Positions 26,501-35,120 of a DNA stretch of 64,000 bases are shown here, one piece after another. The notes under the pieces were generated by a model. That model was given only the letters and a program-made list of their open reading frames with translations, had not been told where the DNA came from and did no database searches. Numbering within the stretch: position 1 is the stretch's first letter; each line of letters opens with the position of its first letter. The position numbers and the translations under genes are program-made. Source of the stretch: Afipia sp. (lineage in GTDB: Bacteria > Pseudomonadota > Alphaproteobacteria > Rhizobiales > Xanthobacteraceae); assembly GCA_017308575.1 (NCBI GenBank), contig JAFKEQ010000003.1, forward strand, positions 248,001-312,000, written 5' to 3'.

Positions 26501-28640
26501 CGTCGATCGTATCGGTGAAGGCCGTGGTGCGGCCGTCGATGGTCTCGGTGAAGGCCGCCGTGCGCCCTTCGATCACATCGGTAAACGCGGCGGTGTGCTT
26601 GCCGACGATATCGGCAAATGCGCTTGCGCCGCCTTCGATGGCATCCTTGATGCCGGCGGTATGGCCGTTGATCTTGTCGGTGAACGCGACGGCATGGCCT
26701 TCCACGGCCTCCATGAAGGAGCCGAGCCGCGCATCGATCACGCTGGTGAAGGACGCCGCGCGTCCGCTGACGGCGTCGCTGAACGAGGCGGCGCGTGCAT
26801 CAAACGAATCTTCGATGGCCTTCATCCGGGCGATGACGGTGCCGTTGAACGAGTTGATCTTGCCGAGCAGGACGTTGTCGAGACCTTCGACGCGGGCTTC
26901 GACGGCGCTCTGGAAGCCGGACAGGCTGTTGTCCAGCTTGGCGTGGAGCTGGTCGCCATGCGCCGTGACGCGGCCATCGAACGTATCGACATAGGTCTTG
27001 AGATTGTCGGCGACGCTCTGGGTGTGCTGGCCCATGCGTTCGACGATCTCGCCGCCATAGGTCTTCACCGTGCGGTCGAATTCGGCGATGTGGCGGGTGA
27101 TGAGGGCGCCCAGCGTGCCGCTGTCGCGCGCGAACTTTTCAGCGAGTTCGGAGCCCTGTTCCTTCAGCAGGCCGTCGAACAGGCCGATCTGGTTGCCGAG
27201 GGTTTCGTGAGCGGTCTCGGTCTGGCTGACGACCTTTTCCACCAGCGAGTTGATGGTGGCGTCGAGCGCTTCGCCGGCCTTGTCGCCGCTGACGAGGACA
27301 CGTTCGGCCAGCCGGTCGCCGGCCTGGTCGATCCTGTCGGCGACGTCCGCACCGCGCTGGTCGAGATCGGAGAGCAAAGAGTCGCTCGAGGCCTTCATCG
27401 AGTCGAAAATCTTCTCGGTGCGGTCGAGCACGCTGGCGACAATTTCATCCGAACGTGTGGTGATGCTGTCGAGGATGCCGTTGGAGCGATCCGAGAACTC
27501 GCCGGTCATCTTGTCGAGACGTTCGTTGAGAACGTCATGGACGCGGTCCGCGAGGTCCGCGAATTCCTCGTGGACGTGGCCGGTCTTGAAATTGAGGCTG
27601 GCGGTCAGCTTCTCGCTGGCGTCGAGCACGCTGGCGGCGGTCTGGGTGCTGGCTTCCTCGAGGCGGTCGAGCAGGTCGCCGCCGCGTTCGCCGAGCGCGA
27701 TGATCATGTTGTCGCCGGCGCTGGAAAGCGCGCGGGTGATGTGCTCGCTGCGTTCCTCAAGCGCGCCGGTGATGCTGTTGGCGACTTCGTCGACGCGCGA
27801 GGCGATGGCGTCGCTGATCAGGGCGATGTCCTGACGCAGGTCGATCTGCACGCCGGAAATGGCGTTGCGGACCTGTTCGGCCTGACCGACCAGATTGTCG
27901 CGCTGAACCGCGATGTCCTGAAGCAGGGCGCGCATGCGCACTTCGTTGTCGCTATAGGCGCGCTCCAGCGAGGACACTTCGTTGGCGACAAGCGCTTCGA
28001 GTTCGCCGGCGCGGGCGATGGCGCGCTCCACGCCGTCGCCCATGGCGGCGACTTCGCGGCGGATGGCCTGACCGACGCTCACGATCGCGCCGTTGGCGAC
28101 ATGCTCGGGCTCGGAGAAACGCACGGCCATCTGCGCCATGGACTGAGCGATCATGCTCATTTCCTGGCTGCGCCAGGCCATGCTGGCGACGAAGTAGAAC
28201 AGCAGGAGCGGTGCGACGAGAACGGCCAGCAGGCCGATCATCGCCAGCGCGCCGGCGCTGCCCTGGCCGACGATGGTTTCAAGCGCGGGCAGGAAGGCGA
28301 ACGCGATGACGCCGACGCCGAGAATCCACAGGCCGGAGAACAGGGTCGCAACGGTGTAGGCGTTGCGGCGCGGGCGGCCCTTCTGAATGGTCTGAAGAAT
28401 GGCGCCGATGGTTTCGCGGTCGTCGTTGGCCGGTGGCGCGCCGAAGTTCATCATGTCGAGATCGTCGGCGCCCTGCCGCAGATCCGCGCCACGGCTGGCG
28501 CCGCGCAGGGACGGTTCATTGCGCACCGAAACGTCGCTGTCGGCAGCCGGCAGATCGCTGATGTTCAGCGCTTCCTGGATTGCCGAGAGAGCGTCTTCGG
28601 TGGGGTCCTTGACCTTCGGATTCTTCGCCATGTGTCCCAT
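23526..28640 (-). CDS. Giant membrane-anchored coiled-coil/apolipoprotein-like protein, candidate GPR/RgsE growth-pole scaffold
   Basis: 1704 residues. A cytoplasmic N-terminal tail (1-93) is followed by two adjacent transmembrane helices (about 95-120 and 129-155), then about 1300 residues of continuous predicted helix. Two blocks are built of 11-residue units: a block with consensus AFTDTIDGRTT (about 13 consecutive units, near 26180-26700 on the DNA) and a block with consensus SGEVGTELRSV (about nine units, near 25530-25810). A Pro-rich linker leads to a conserved C-terminal domain (DRDLAAEMWDRYQRGERKAF, then a segment ending in INEFERLLDEV). Giant size, paired N-terminal TM helices, apolipoprotein-type repeats and a C-terminal domain match the Rhizobiales GROWTH POLE RING protein (GPR of Agrobacterium, RgsE of Sinorhizobium), needed for polar growth. 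Orthology is inferred. ATG 28631 is an alternative start. Confidence 0.8.
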   Translation of the reverse strand: MGHMAKNPKVKDPTEDALSAIQEALNISDLPAADSDVSVRNEPSLRGASRGADLRQGADDLDMMNFGAPPANDDRETIGAILQTIQKGRPRRNAYTVATLFSGLWILGVGVIAFAFLPALETIVGQGSAGALAMIGLLAVLVAPLLLFYFVASMAWRSQEMSMIAQSMAQMAVRFSEPEHVANGAIVSVGQAIRREVAAMGDGVERAIARAGELEALVANEVSSLERAYSDNEVRMRALLQDIAVQRDNLVGQAEQVRNAISGVQIDLRQDIALISDAIASRVDEVANSITGALEERSEHITRALSSAGDNMIIALGERGGDLLDRLEEASTQTAASVLDASEKLTASLNFKTGHVHEEFADLADRVHDVLNERLDKMTGEFSDRSNGILDSITTRSDEIVASVLDRTEKIFDSMKASSDSLLSDLDQRGADVADRIDQAGDRLAERVLVSGDKAGEALDATINSLVEKVVSQTETAHETLGNQIGLFDGLLKEQGSELAEKFARDSGTLGALITRHIAEFDRTVKTYGGEIVERMGQHTQSVADNLKTYVDTFDGRVTAHGDQLHAKLDNSLSGFQSAVEARVEGLDNVLLGKINSFNGTVIARMKAIEDSFDARAASFSDAVSGRAASFTSVIDARLGSFMEAVEGHAVAFTDKINGHTAGIKDAIEGGASAFADIVGKHTAAFTDVIEGRTAAFTETIDGRTTAFTDTIDGRTTAFSDLVESRTAAFADTIDNRTNAFVDLVDTRTAAVTEKINAGAEAFVTVVDARTAALSEAFDNRTAALADIADTRTSALVQTFDSRAAAFSAIVENRAAAIADTMETRGAQVMNAMSTGVDAMANAVTDRVKDIQTNLEFNVSALASDISARVSQFENLLDTRVEAAANRVSGSGQHAAEVIGSRTGEMTTAIKSRVDEAERALSSLITNASTTIQESARAAQQSLLSLSGEVTAQLKSTSSDVTAELKGVTSEIGTELRGVSGEVSTHLRSTSSVVTAELKGTTTEISTELRDVSGEVGTQLKAVSGEVGGQLRSVSSDLERTIQMAAREAENALTVASTSASAQVKSASAEIERTIAVSTDRFGSTLHGKVEAITDGVREHTEQLSQLVDSRRSALVDAIGGKAAEISLTIGSAADAALKSIENHGGAFTVAMMNNSSDLARQINTASEIAIGAVSKSLKDLDQTSRAAIDQSRQVATSTISELQETSKILRTDTLALFERLREGNILLQEVLTGAHDNLNSLERTLVTRVAEFVSTMNDVTSRNGDSTSALEQQLGTFTAKTSGALENLNALSAQFENHGRALAEAATLIERSNDRAGDSVSERNAMLQSLISNIDLRTHDLDERLSRFTNLLDDSLAAAETRARDIAQIVAQTAGASAAEVNRQFEAVRMAVEDERRQTSEAMSELYDQGTREADGMFRQAADKFASIVHGMKQMASELHSELDATRAELRRGVLEVPQEAAESTAQMRKVIVDQIEALAELNRIVARHGKGLDIAPASRTVYREEELATASGRSEAAAARPAAPRARDVASAATLPPPDFGPANAAPRRTDAPPMSPGASGNGDGWLSDLLNRSDADEGPRNRAAAPRQASNPLEALSLDIARLVDRDLAAEMWDRYQRGERKAFSKRLYTPAGQKAFDEVARKYRADRNFKQTVDRYINEFERLLDEVSRDERGPAALRGHLVSETGLVYTLLAHAAGRLG

Positions 28641-29031
28641 ACGCCTTTAATTTTTACGCATCCGGAAGTTGCCACGCTGACGATTGGCTGCGCGCGCCGG
28701 ATGTTGCCCCGATATTGTCGATCGGCGCGGCCTCACGCCGCACCAAAGTCCCGCCGGTTGTCCCGCACTTCCGCAAACATCCTATTGGCTTGGCCGGTCG
28801 AATGAAATGGGACGGGTTAATTGATTTTTAATCATCGTTAACGCCGAGAGGGTTAACACTTTCAGAAATCAACAGTTTTCAAAAGCACTCTGGTATTTCG
28901 TGGCGCACGCGCGGCTAAAACAAGGCTAAATCGCGGCGAAGGGGCGATACGTTCCGTTAACCATTCATATGATTGTCTCGCCATGTTCCGGCCGGAACCG
29001 ATCCGGGGCCGACAATGATTTCGGACGTGCC
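28641..29031. other. Divergent regulatory gap between GPR-like and Hpt genes
   Basis: 391 bases without a gene. AT-rich in 28800-28970, with repeated GTTAAC/TTAACC sequences at 28836, 28851 and 28959, and one complete TTAA-N7-TTAA box listed separately. No hairpin typical of a terminator was seen. Confidence 0.6.
28817..28831. promoter_or_regulatory. Candidate CtrA box TTAA-N7-TTAA
   Basis: TTAATTGATTTTTAA is an exact match to the CtrA consensus TTAA-N7-TTAA. It lies 186 bases upstream of the GPR-like start (minus strand) and about 200 upstream of the Hpt gene start, so it could serve either. Confidence 0.55.
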
Positions 29032-29409
29032 ATGACCCCTGAGATGGAGCGATTGAACTGGATGCCATCGCCCTCGCTCGTTCCGGACGATACCGCCATC
29101 GATATGCAGCACCTCGGGCGCATGACGCTCGGCGAACCCGCGCTGGAAATCGAGGTCCTGGCGCTGTTCGCGGCCCAGAGCTGCGATCTTGCCCTGCGTC
29201 TTGCTTCGATGCCCCCGGATGCGGCGGTGCTGGCGCATACGCTGAAGGGATCGGCGCGCGCGATCGGCGCATTTCGCGTCGCGGATGCGGCGCTCGGGCT
29301 CGAAGCGGCGATGAAATCCGGCGGCGACGTGACGCGCGCTGTTGTCCAGCTTCAGAAAGCAGTGGAAGAGGCGAGGCTTGAGATCGACCGGATGCTGAAC
29401 CGGTCCTGA
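29032..29409 (+). CDS. Hpt (histidine phosphotransfer) domain protein
   Basis: 125 residues from ATG 29032; an in-frame ATG at 28969 would add 21 unconserved residues. The conserved phospho-accepting His lies in LAHTLKGSARAIGAFRVADAA, the hallmark of the Hpt four-helix bundle, with an ending amphipathic helix (AVVQLQKAVEEARLEID). A free-standing phosphorelay shuttle; its kinase and response regulator are not in the window. It could belong to the CckA-CtrA-type network, but the sequence is not ChpT-like, so this is open. Confidence 0.78.
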   Translation: MTPEMERLNWMPSPSLVPDDTAIDMQHLGRMTLGEPALEIEVLALFAAQSCDLALRLASMPPDAAVLAHTLKGSARAIGAFRVADAALGLEAAMKSGGDVTRAVVQLQKAVEEARLEIDRMLNRS

Positions 29410-29513
29410 CGGGCTTGCTGCCGTTCCGCTTTTATCCCCACCGGCGCTAGCTTCTGGCGGACTGACCCGTTATAGGACTGCTCCAACTGAAATTTCCGGA
29501 CGGCACGTCAATT

Positions 29514-29834
29514 ATGGTCAAGATCAACTTCACCGATCACTCAGGCACAACCCGCGCAGTGGATGTCGAGGTCGGCGCGACCGTCATGGAAGCGGCGATC
29601 CGCAATGCGATTCCCGGCATCGAAGCGGAATGCGGCGGCGCCTGCGCGTGCGCGACCTGCCATGTGTATGTCGATGAAGCCTGGCGCGAGAAAGTCGGAG
29701 CGCCGACGCCGATGGAAGAGGACATGCTGGATTTCGGCTATGACGTGCGGCCGAATTCACGACTCTCTTGTCAGATCAAGGTCACCGAGGATCTCGACGG
29801 TCTCGCTGTGACAACGCCTGAACGGCAGGCCTGA
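29514..29834 (+). CDS. Adrenodoxin-type 2Fe-2S ferredoxin
   Basis: 106 residues. Cluster ligands C40, C46, C49 (C-x5-C-x2-C in [11 protein letters not shown]) and C86 (RLSCQI); C44 is extra. [20 protein letters not shown] and the C-terminal [11 protein letters not shown] are typical of ferredoxins VI/FdxB that feed P450s, hydroxylases or Fe-S assembly. The ferredoxin-NADP reductase 2 kb downstream could be its reductant, though three genes and a strand change lie between. Confidence 0.92.
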   Translation: MVKINFTDHSGTTRAVDVEVGATVMEAAIRNAIPGIEAECGGACACATCHVYVDEAWREKVGAPTPMEEDMLDFGYDVRPNSRLSCQIKVTEDLDGLAVTTPERQA

Positions 29835-29867
29835 TCGCTGTCAGCAATCTCTATGGATGAATGTTGC

Positions 29868-29899
29868 AAGGCCCTGCGTTTCGCGGGGCCTTTGCTTTT
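29868..29899 (+). terminator. Terminator after the ferredoxin gene
   Basis: AAGGCCC-TGCGTTTCGCG-GGGCCTT stem followed by TGCTTTTG. Starts 34 bases after the ferredoxin stop. The rest of the gap to 30180 shows no gene or other feature. Confidence 0.75.
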
Positions 29900-30180
29900 G
29901 GCGCCATGAATGGCCGGGCTAAATGAAATTTTTACGTGATCGAAACAGCGACACAACATGCCATGGAAGAAATTCTTGCGTGATAAAACTCAACGCGAAG
30001 CCTGCGCCTCTCTGGCTCAACGGGCGGCGCGATCCGTTGCGCCCCGAGGATCGCAGCGGTCCTTAATCTTGCAGGTTGTCGGTGGCCCGTCTTCTCATCC
30101 AGCGCAAACGCACATGGATTGACGCCGCGTTCTGTCAAGCGAGGTACAGCAGGTCCGGCACAATAGGGCCGGAGGCACTG

Positions 30181-31143
30181 TCACATGGGGCGACTGGACA
30201 TCCGCATATCGCCTGGCGTCGTGCCGTAGGTGGCGCGAAATGCCCGATAGAAAGTCGCGAGGCTGTCGAAGCCGCAGGCATAGGCGATATGAGAAACCGG
30301 TTCGGACGGCATGAGTTTCAGGCGCCGCTGCGCCTCTTCGAGCCGCATCGCCGTCAGGGTGCGGGCAAAGCTGACGCCGGTGGGTTCGAACAAAAGATGG
30401 ACCTGGCGCAGCGAAATGGAGAATGCGTGTGCTGCGGTCTCCGGCGACAGGTCGAAGCGATGAAGATTGCGCCGGAGCATATCGCGGACCGCCTGCAACA
30501 ACCCGAAGCGCATCGCCGCGCGGCTTTCCGGCAGGCCCGCTGGTACGCGGCCGCGCGCGAGCAGGGCCAGTTGGGCCAGATGGCGCACGGCATGGTCAAA
30601 ATCCGCGTCGGGCTTCGTTGCGGCATCGGCAACCAGCGCGTTGAAGGCTGCGGAAACGGCGGCGTGCAAACGCGGATCGTTGCGCGGCAGCGATGGTGAC
30701 AGGCCGCGTGCATGACCGGCGAGCGTGTCGCGCCCGGCGAGCGGAATCTTGAGGACGCGCAGATCGAATCCGTGCGCCGTGACCGGCCGGGTGCGATAGG
30801 GCAGGTCCGAATGACTGATGGCCAGACCGCCGGCGGGCACCAGGAATTCGCCCGCTCCCGTGTCGAACCAGCTTGAGCCGCCAGCCTGTTGATAGAGGCA
30901 CAGGCTGTCGCTCGCGTTCAGGGAAATGTCGGCGGCGGTGCGGGCGACGCTGTAGGAGGAGGCCCGCATCTCGCTGAGGATTGCGCCACCCAGGACGCTG
31001 GCCGAAAAATGGCCATGGAACTGAAGCCTCTCTTCCTGCCGCAACGACGCGGTGACGCCGAACAGATTGCGCGCGCGTACTTCGCGCCAATAATCGAAGC
31101 GCTCATGCGGACGGAGATGATCGGTCGAAAACGTCAGCTTCAC
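30181..31143 (-). CDS. AraC-family transcriptional regulator (AraC-binding-like N-terminus)
   Basis: 320 residues from a GTG start. The N-terminal half begins RPHERFDYWREVRARNLFGV, typical of the AraC_binding_2 cupin-like sensor. The C-terminal 100 residues carry two helix-turn-helix units (LSPETAAHAFSISLRQVHLLFEPTG; EPVSHIAYACGFDSLATFYRAFRATYGTTPGDMR). The regulated gene is not evident; nearest neighbour is the thioesterase on the same strand, 87 bases upstream. Confidence 0.9.
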   Translation of the reverse strand: MKLTFSTDHLRPHERFDYWREVRARNLFGVTASLRQEERLQFHGHFSASVLGGAILSEMRASSYSVARTAADISLNASDSLCLYQQAGGSSWFDTGAGEFLVPAGGLAISHSDLPYRTRPVTAHGFDLRVLKIPLAGRDTLAGHARGLSPSLPRNDPRLHAAVSAAFNALVADAATKPDADFDHAVRHLAQLALLARGRVPAGLPESRAAMRFGLLQAVRDMLRRNLHRFDLSPETAAHAFSISLRQVHLLFEPTGVSFARTLTAMRLEEAQRRLKLMPSEPVSHIAYACGFDSLATFYRAFRATYGTTPGDMRMSSRPM

Positions 31144-31230
31144 GGACGGCTGCCTGTCTTGTCGCGCGGCCCGCAGGGGATTTAGAGGCGAACGGGCGCG
31201 GCGACAACCTTAATCGCGACCGGTGAACAT

Positions 31231-31674
31231 TTATGCATGAAGCAGCCAGGGCTGAAACCGTTCGATGATCTCGGGTGTGAGCGGCGTCGGCTTGCGGGTC
31301 GTCGCATCGACCAGAACCGTGACCGCTTCCGCGGAGGCGGTGCAGACGCCTTCCGCAAACACGGCCTGATTGAATCGCGCCGAGGTGCGGCCGAGTCTGG
31401 AGACGCCAATGCCGAGTTCGAAGCTACCCGGCCAATGCATTTCGGCCCGGAAGTCGATGGCCAGATGGACCAGCATCCAGCTCAGGCCCTTCGGCATCAG
31501 GCCGCGGTCGCCGCTGCGGAGCAGCGTGACGCGGCAGGTCTCGAAATAGGTCGCGTAAACCGCGTTGTTGACGTGCTTGTTCGGGTCGAGGTCGCCGTAG
31601 CGGACGTTGTCGGTCAAGCGAAACGGGAAGTCTTCAAGGCGGAAGGTCGAGGCGGGGCGGATCGGCGCATTCAC
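31231..31674 (-). CDS. Acyl-CoA thioesterase, hot-dog fold (4HBT/YbgC-like)
   Basis: 147 residues from a GTG start with GGAG upstream. The hot-dog signature RYGDLDPNKHVNNAVYATYFE carries the catalytic Asp of the 4-hydroxybenzoyl-CoA thioesterase family. Hydrolyses acyl-CoA in the cytoplasm; chain specificity unknown. Divergent from the ferredoxin-NADP reductase gene. Confidence 0.87.
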   Translation of the reverse strand: MNAPIRPASTFRLEDFPFRLTDNVRYGDLDPNKHVNNAVYATYFETCRVTLLRSGDRGLMPKGLSWMLVHLAIDFRAEMHWPGSFELGIGVSRLGRTSARFNQAVFAEGVCTASAEAVTVLVDATTRKPTPLTPEIIERFQPWLLHA

Positions 31675-31854
31675 GTTCGGGGTCTCCGGATTGGCGCCTG
31701 CATACCGGGAAATGTCGCTGGCTCACAAGACGTTATGGCAGGCAGGCTGCGGAATTATCCCTTTCCCCCAAGGGCCGTCTTGGCTAGACAAATCGGGTAG
31801 GCGGGAGGCTTTCGCGTCCCGGCATCCGAATTCCCTTCAACATGCATCCGGTAA

Positions 31855-32889
<1,035 letters not shown>

Positions 32890-32906
32890 GCGTACTGTTC
32901 GCGACT

Positions 32907-32986
32907 GTCATTGCGAGGAGCGCAGCGACGAAGCAATCCAGCTTCCCTTCTTAAGAGTGGATTGCTTCGCTTCGCTCGCAATGACG
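32907..32986. repeat. Family A palindromic repeat, compact copy
   Basis: GTCATTGCGAGGAGCGCAGC, GACGAAGCAATCCAG, loop, TGGATTGCTTCGCTTCGCTC, GCAATGACGG. Lies 17 bases after the reductase stop and just before the convergent SGNH gene's end. Confidence 0.87.
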
Positions 32987-33004
32987 GTGTCGAGAAAATG
33001 TCTG

Positions 33005-35023
33005 CTATCGCTGATCCTGCGTTACCGGCGCGATCGGCTCGCTGGTAACCGGCGTGCTGGAAAGACCGAGACCCAGCACGGACATCGCCGCCGGCAGCGC
33101 CGCGTCCGCCATCGCGGCGTGGCCTTCGGCTGTGGGATGGATCGCGCCGCCATAGACGGCGGACAGGATGCCCCATGTCGCGTCGTGAATGTCGCCGGGC
33201 TGACTGGTTGGCGCTTTCTGCGCCTGCGGATAGGTCATCGCGGCGAAGTAGCTGTCGTTGGCATCGCGAATCCAGCGCGCGCGGGGTGAGTAAGCGCGGA
33301 AGTCGCTCGCGCCTGCGCCGCACGCGAGCGGATTGTTCGCGGCGTTGACGATGTCATCGACAAAGCTGTCGCCCTTGGCCGAGAAGCATTCCCGGTCGAA
33401 TGCCGGGTCGCTTTCCGCACGGGCGCAGAACCCGTGGTCGGCGAACTCCGCTTGATGCTGGTCGACGAAAGTCATGCGGTCATGGCTGCGGTCATTGCAC
33501 AGCACGCCGCCGCTGCATGTCGCCAGCTTCTTGAGCGCGGGCAGGAATTCGCTCTGAACGAAGTCGGTCACCGCCGCAAGACGCTGCGGGTCGGCATTGA
33601 ACGCGGGATGGATGTCGAAGCCCGCGCGGCCGCCGGGGCAGGGTGCGCCGTTGATCAGCGACGGGTTCGCATACGAGACATAGACGACGCGCGAGAGGTC
33701 GCCGCCCACAAGCGGCTTGAGCGCCTGACGCAATCTGCTGAATCCCTGCGGCAGTCCGGTCTGCAGGACGGCGCGGGCGTTGTCGACCGAGCCCAGCACG
33801 CCGGTGCGCCGTGACAGCGCGCGTTCGGTCTGCCGGTCGATGATGACGTCGGCGACCAGGCCGGAGAAGTCTACGTCGTTCGCGCCGACCGAGAGCAGAA
33901 CGAGATCGAGCTGGCGGCCGGGCTGACGCTGGGCTGCGGCGTTAAGCGCGAGACGCAGTTCGGCGATCTGCGCATTCACGGTGCCCTGGCAATCGAACCC
34001 GTTGCGGCCGACCACGCATTCGCGCGCGCGCTGCGAGCCAAGCAGGCCTTCCGTGATGGTGGCGCCGGTGCAGGCCAGCGGCAGATAGGTGACTGCGATC
34101 TGCGGATTCTTCGCAGCAAGCGCGATCGCGGTGCGGGTCTGGTAGCTGTAGAGCGAGCGGTGGCAGGCGGGATTCATCCACTGCGCACCGGCGCGCTGCC
34201 AGGCCTGCAGGCTGCTGCCGTCGGAGGTGTCGCAGGCGCGCGCGCCTTTATAGCCCGCGCGTCCCGGACGGAAGTACATGCCTGCCGGACCGCCAAGATA
34301 GGAGCGGAAGCAGAAGCCGTCGTCGGTCAGCGCCACCGGCCGATCCGGATTGCCTTCGCCGGAGCCGATCGAGTCGCCAAGACCGGCGATGAGAATATCG
34401 CGGACTTCGATGTCCGTGGTGGCGCGCTGGATGGCGTCGGTGCCGCCGGAAACGTCGACGGTCACCGGCGTCGGGCGGCCATAGCGAACGCGCAGGTTGA
34501 CCGGTTCGGCGCAGTCGGCCGTCAGTTGCCGCGGCGGATCGCCGTCGTTGAAGGTCCAGACGCAGGTCGCTCCCACCGGCACCGCGCCGGTGAGGCGCAC
34601 CGTGACCGGATGATCCTGCGGCGTGAGATAGCTTTCCTTCACGTTGTCGCGGGTGCACGGCTCGCTGACACGGCCCGCGGCGTCGATGCAAAGACGGCCG
34701 ACCGTATTGCGGGCCCAACCGCGTCCGTCGCTCTGGGTTGCGAGCGTCTGCTCGGCAAGAAGGATGTTGCGGCCTCTGAGCGAGTCCACCTGCAGAAGAA
34801 AGTCGCGCTCCTCACGAAACAGGCGGAAGCGGTTGCGGACTTCCCATGAAATCTGCATGTCCGTCGCGGGCCGGATGACGGGCGGAGGCGGTGGCGCCGG
34901 GGTTGTCTCGGCGGGCGGAGGCGTTTCGGCGGGGAGCGGCGCCTGTGCCACGGCGGGGCCTGCGAGCCCCGCGATCAGGAGGCAGGCTCCGAGCGAAAAG
35001 CGGATGGCGCGCGACTGGATCAT
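33005..35023 (-). CDS. Exported SGNH/GDSL-hydrolase-like protein
   Basis: 672 residues from ATG 35023, which starts a good signal peptide (IRFSLGACLLIAGLAGPAVAQA); the frame extends to 35107 without signal character. A Pro-rich stretch follows. Block I GLGDSIGSGEGN carries the nucleophile Ser, VLLSVGANDVDFSG is block III, and AIHPTAEGHAAMADA carries the catalytic His. The hydrolase part is large with an insert-rich middle and an N-terminal Ig-like region (TVRLTGAVPVGATCVWTFNDGDPP). Periplasmic or secreted esterase/lipase-like; substrate unknown. Confidence 0.8.
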   Translation of the reverse strand: MIQSRAIRFSLGACLLIAGLAGPAVAQAPLPAETPPPAETTPAPPPPPVIRPATDMQISWEVRNRFRLFREERDFLLQVDSLRGRNILLAEQTLATQSDGRGWARNTVGRLCIDAAGRVSEPCTRDNVKESYLTPQDHPVTVRLTGAVPVGATCVWTFNDGDPPRQLTADCAEPVNLRVRYGRPTPVTVDVSGGTDAIQRATTDIEVRDILIAGLGDSIGSGEGNPDRPVALTDDGFCFRSYLGGPAGMYFRPGRAGYKGARACDTSDGSSLQAWQRAGAQWMNPACHRSLYSYQTRTAIALAAKNPQIAVTYLPLACTGATITEGLLGSQRARECVVGRNGFDCQGTVNAQIAELRLALNAAAQRQPGRQLDLVLLSVGANDVDFSGLVADVIIDRQTERALSRRTGVLGSVDNARAVLQTGLPQGFSRLRQALKPLVGGDLSRVVYVSYANPSLINGAPCPGGRAGFDIHPAFNADPQRLAAVTDFVQSEFLPALKKLATCSGGVLCNDRSHDRMTFVDQHQAEFADHGFCARAESDPAFDRECFSAKGDSFVDDIVNAANNPLACGAGASDFRAYSPRARWIRDANDSYFAAMTYPQAQKAPTSQPGDIHDATWGILSAVYGGAIHPTAEGHAAMADAALPAAMSVLGLGLSSTPVTSEPIAPVTQDQR

Positions 35024-35120
35024 GAAGGGTTTGAAGCCGATTGATGAGGCCAAAATGTGGGGTGCTTGAAACAGGTAGATCAGCTGCCGGACGCCCACAA
35101 GCCGCATCTTCGCGCCGCGA

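Noticed and set aside
26150..26720. CRISPR-like regular repeats
   Set aside because: The 33-bp repeats have no unique spacers and are in-frame codons of the scaffold protein.
23400..28805. 1801-residue open frame on the plus strand opposite the scaffold gene
   Set aside because: It is the antisense of the 11-residue-repeat gene; high GC and repetitive codons leave the frame open. No domain, no ribosome-binding site, and the minus-strand protein has clear TM helices and a terminator.
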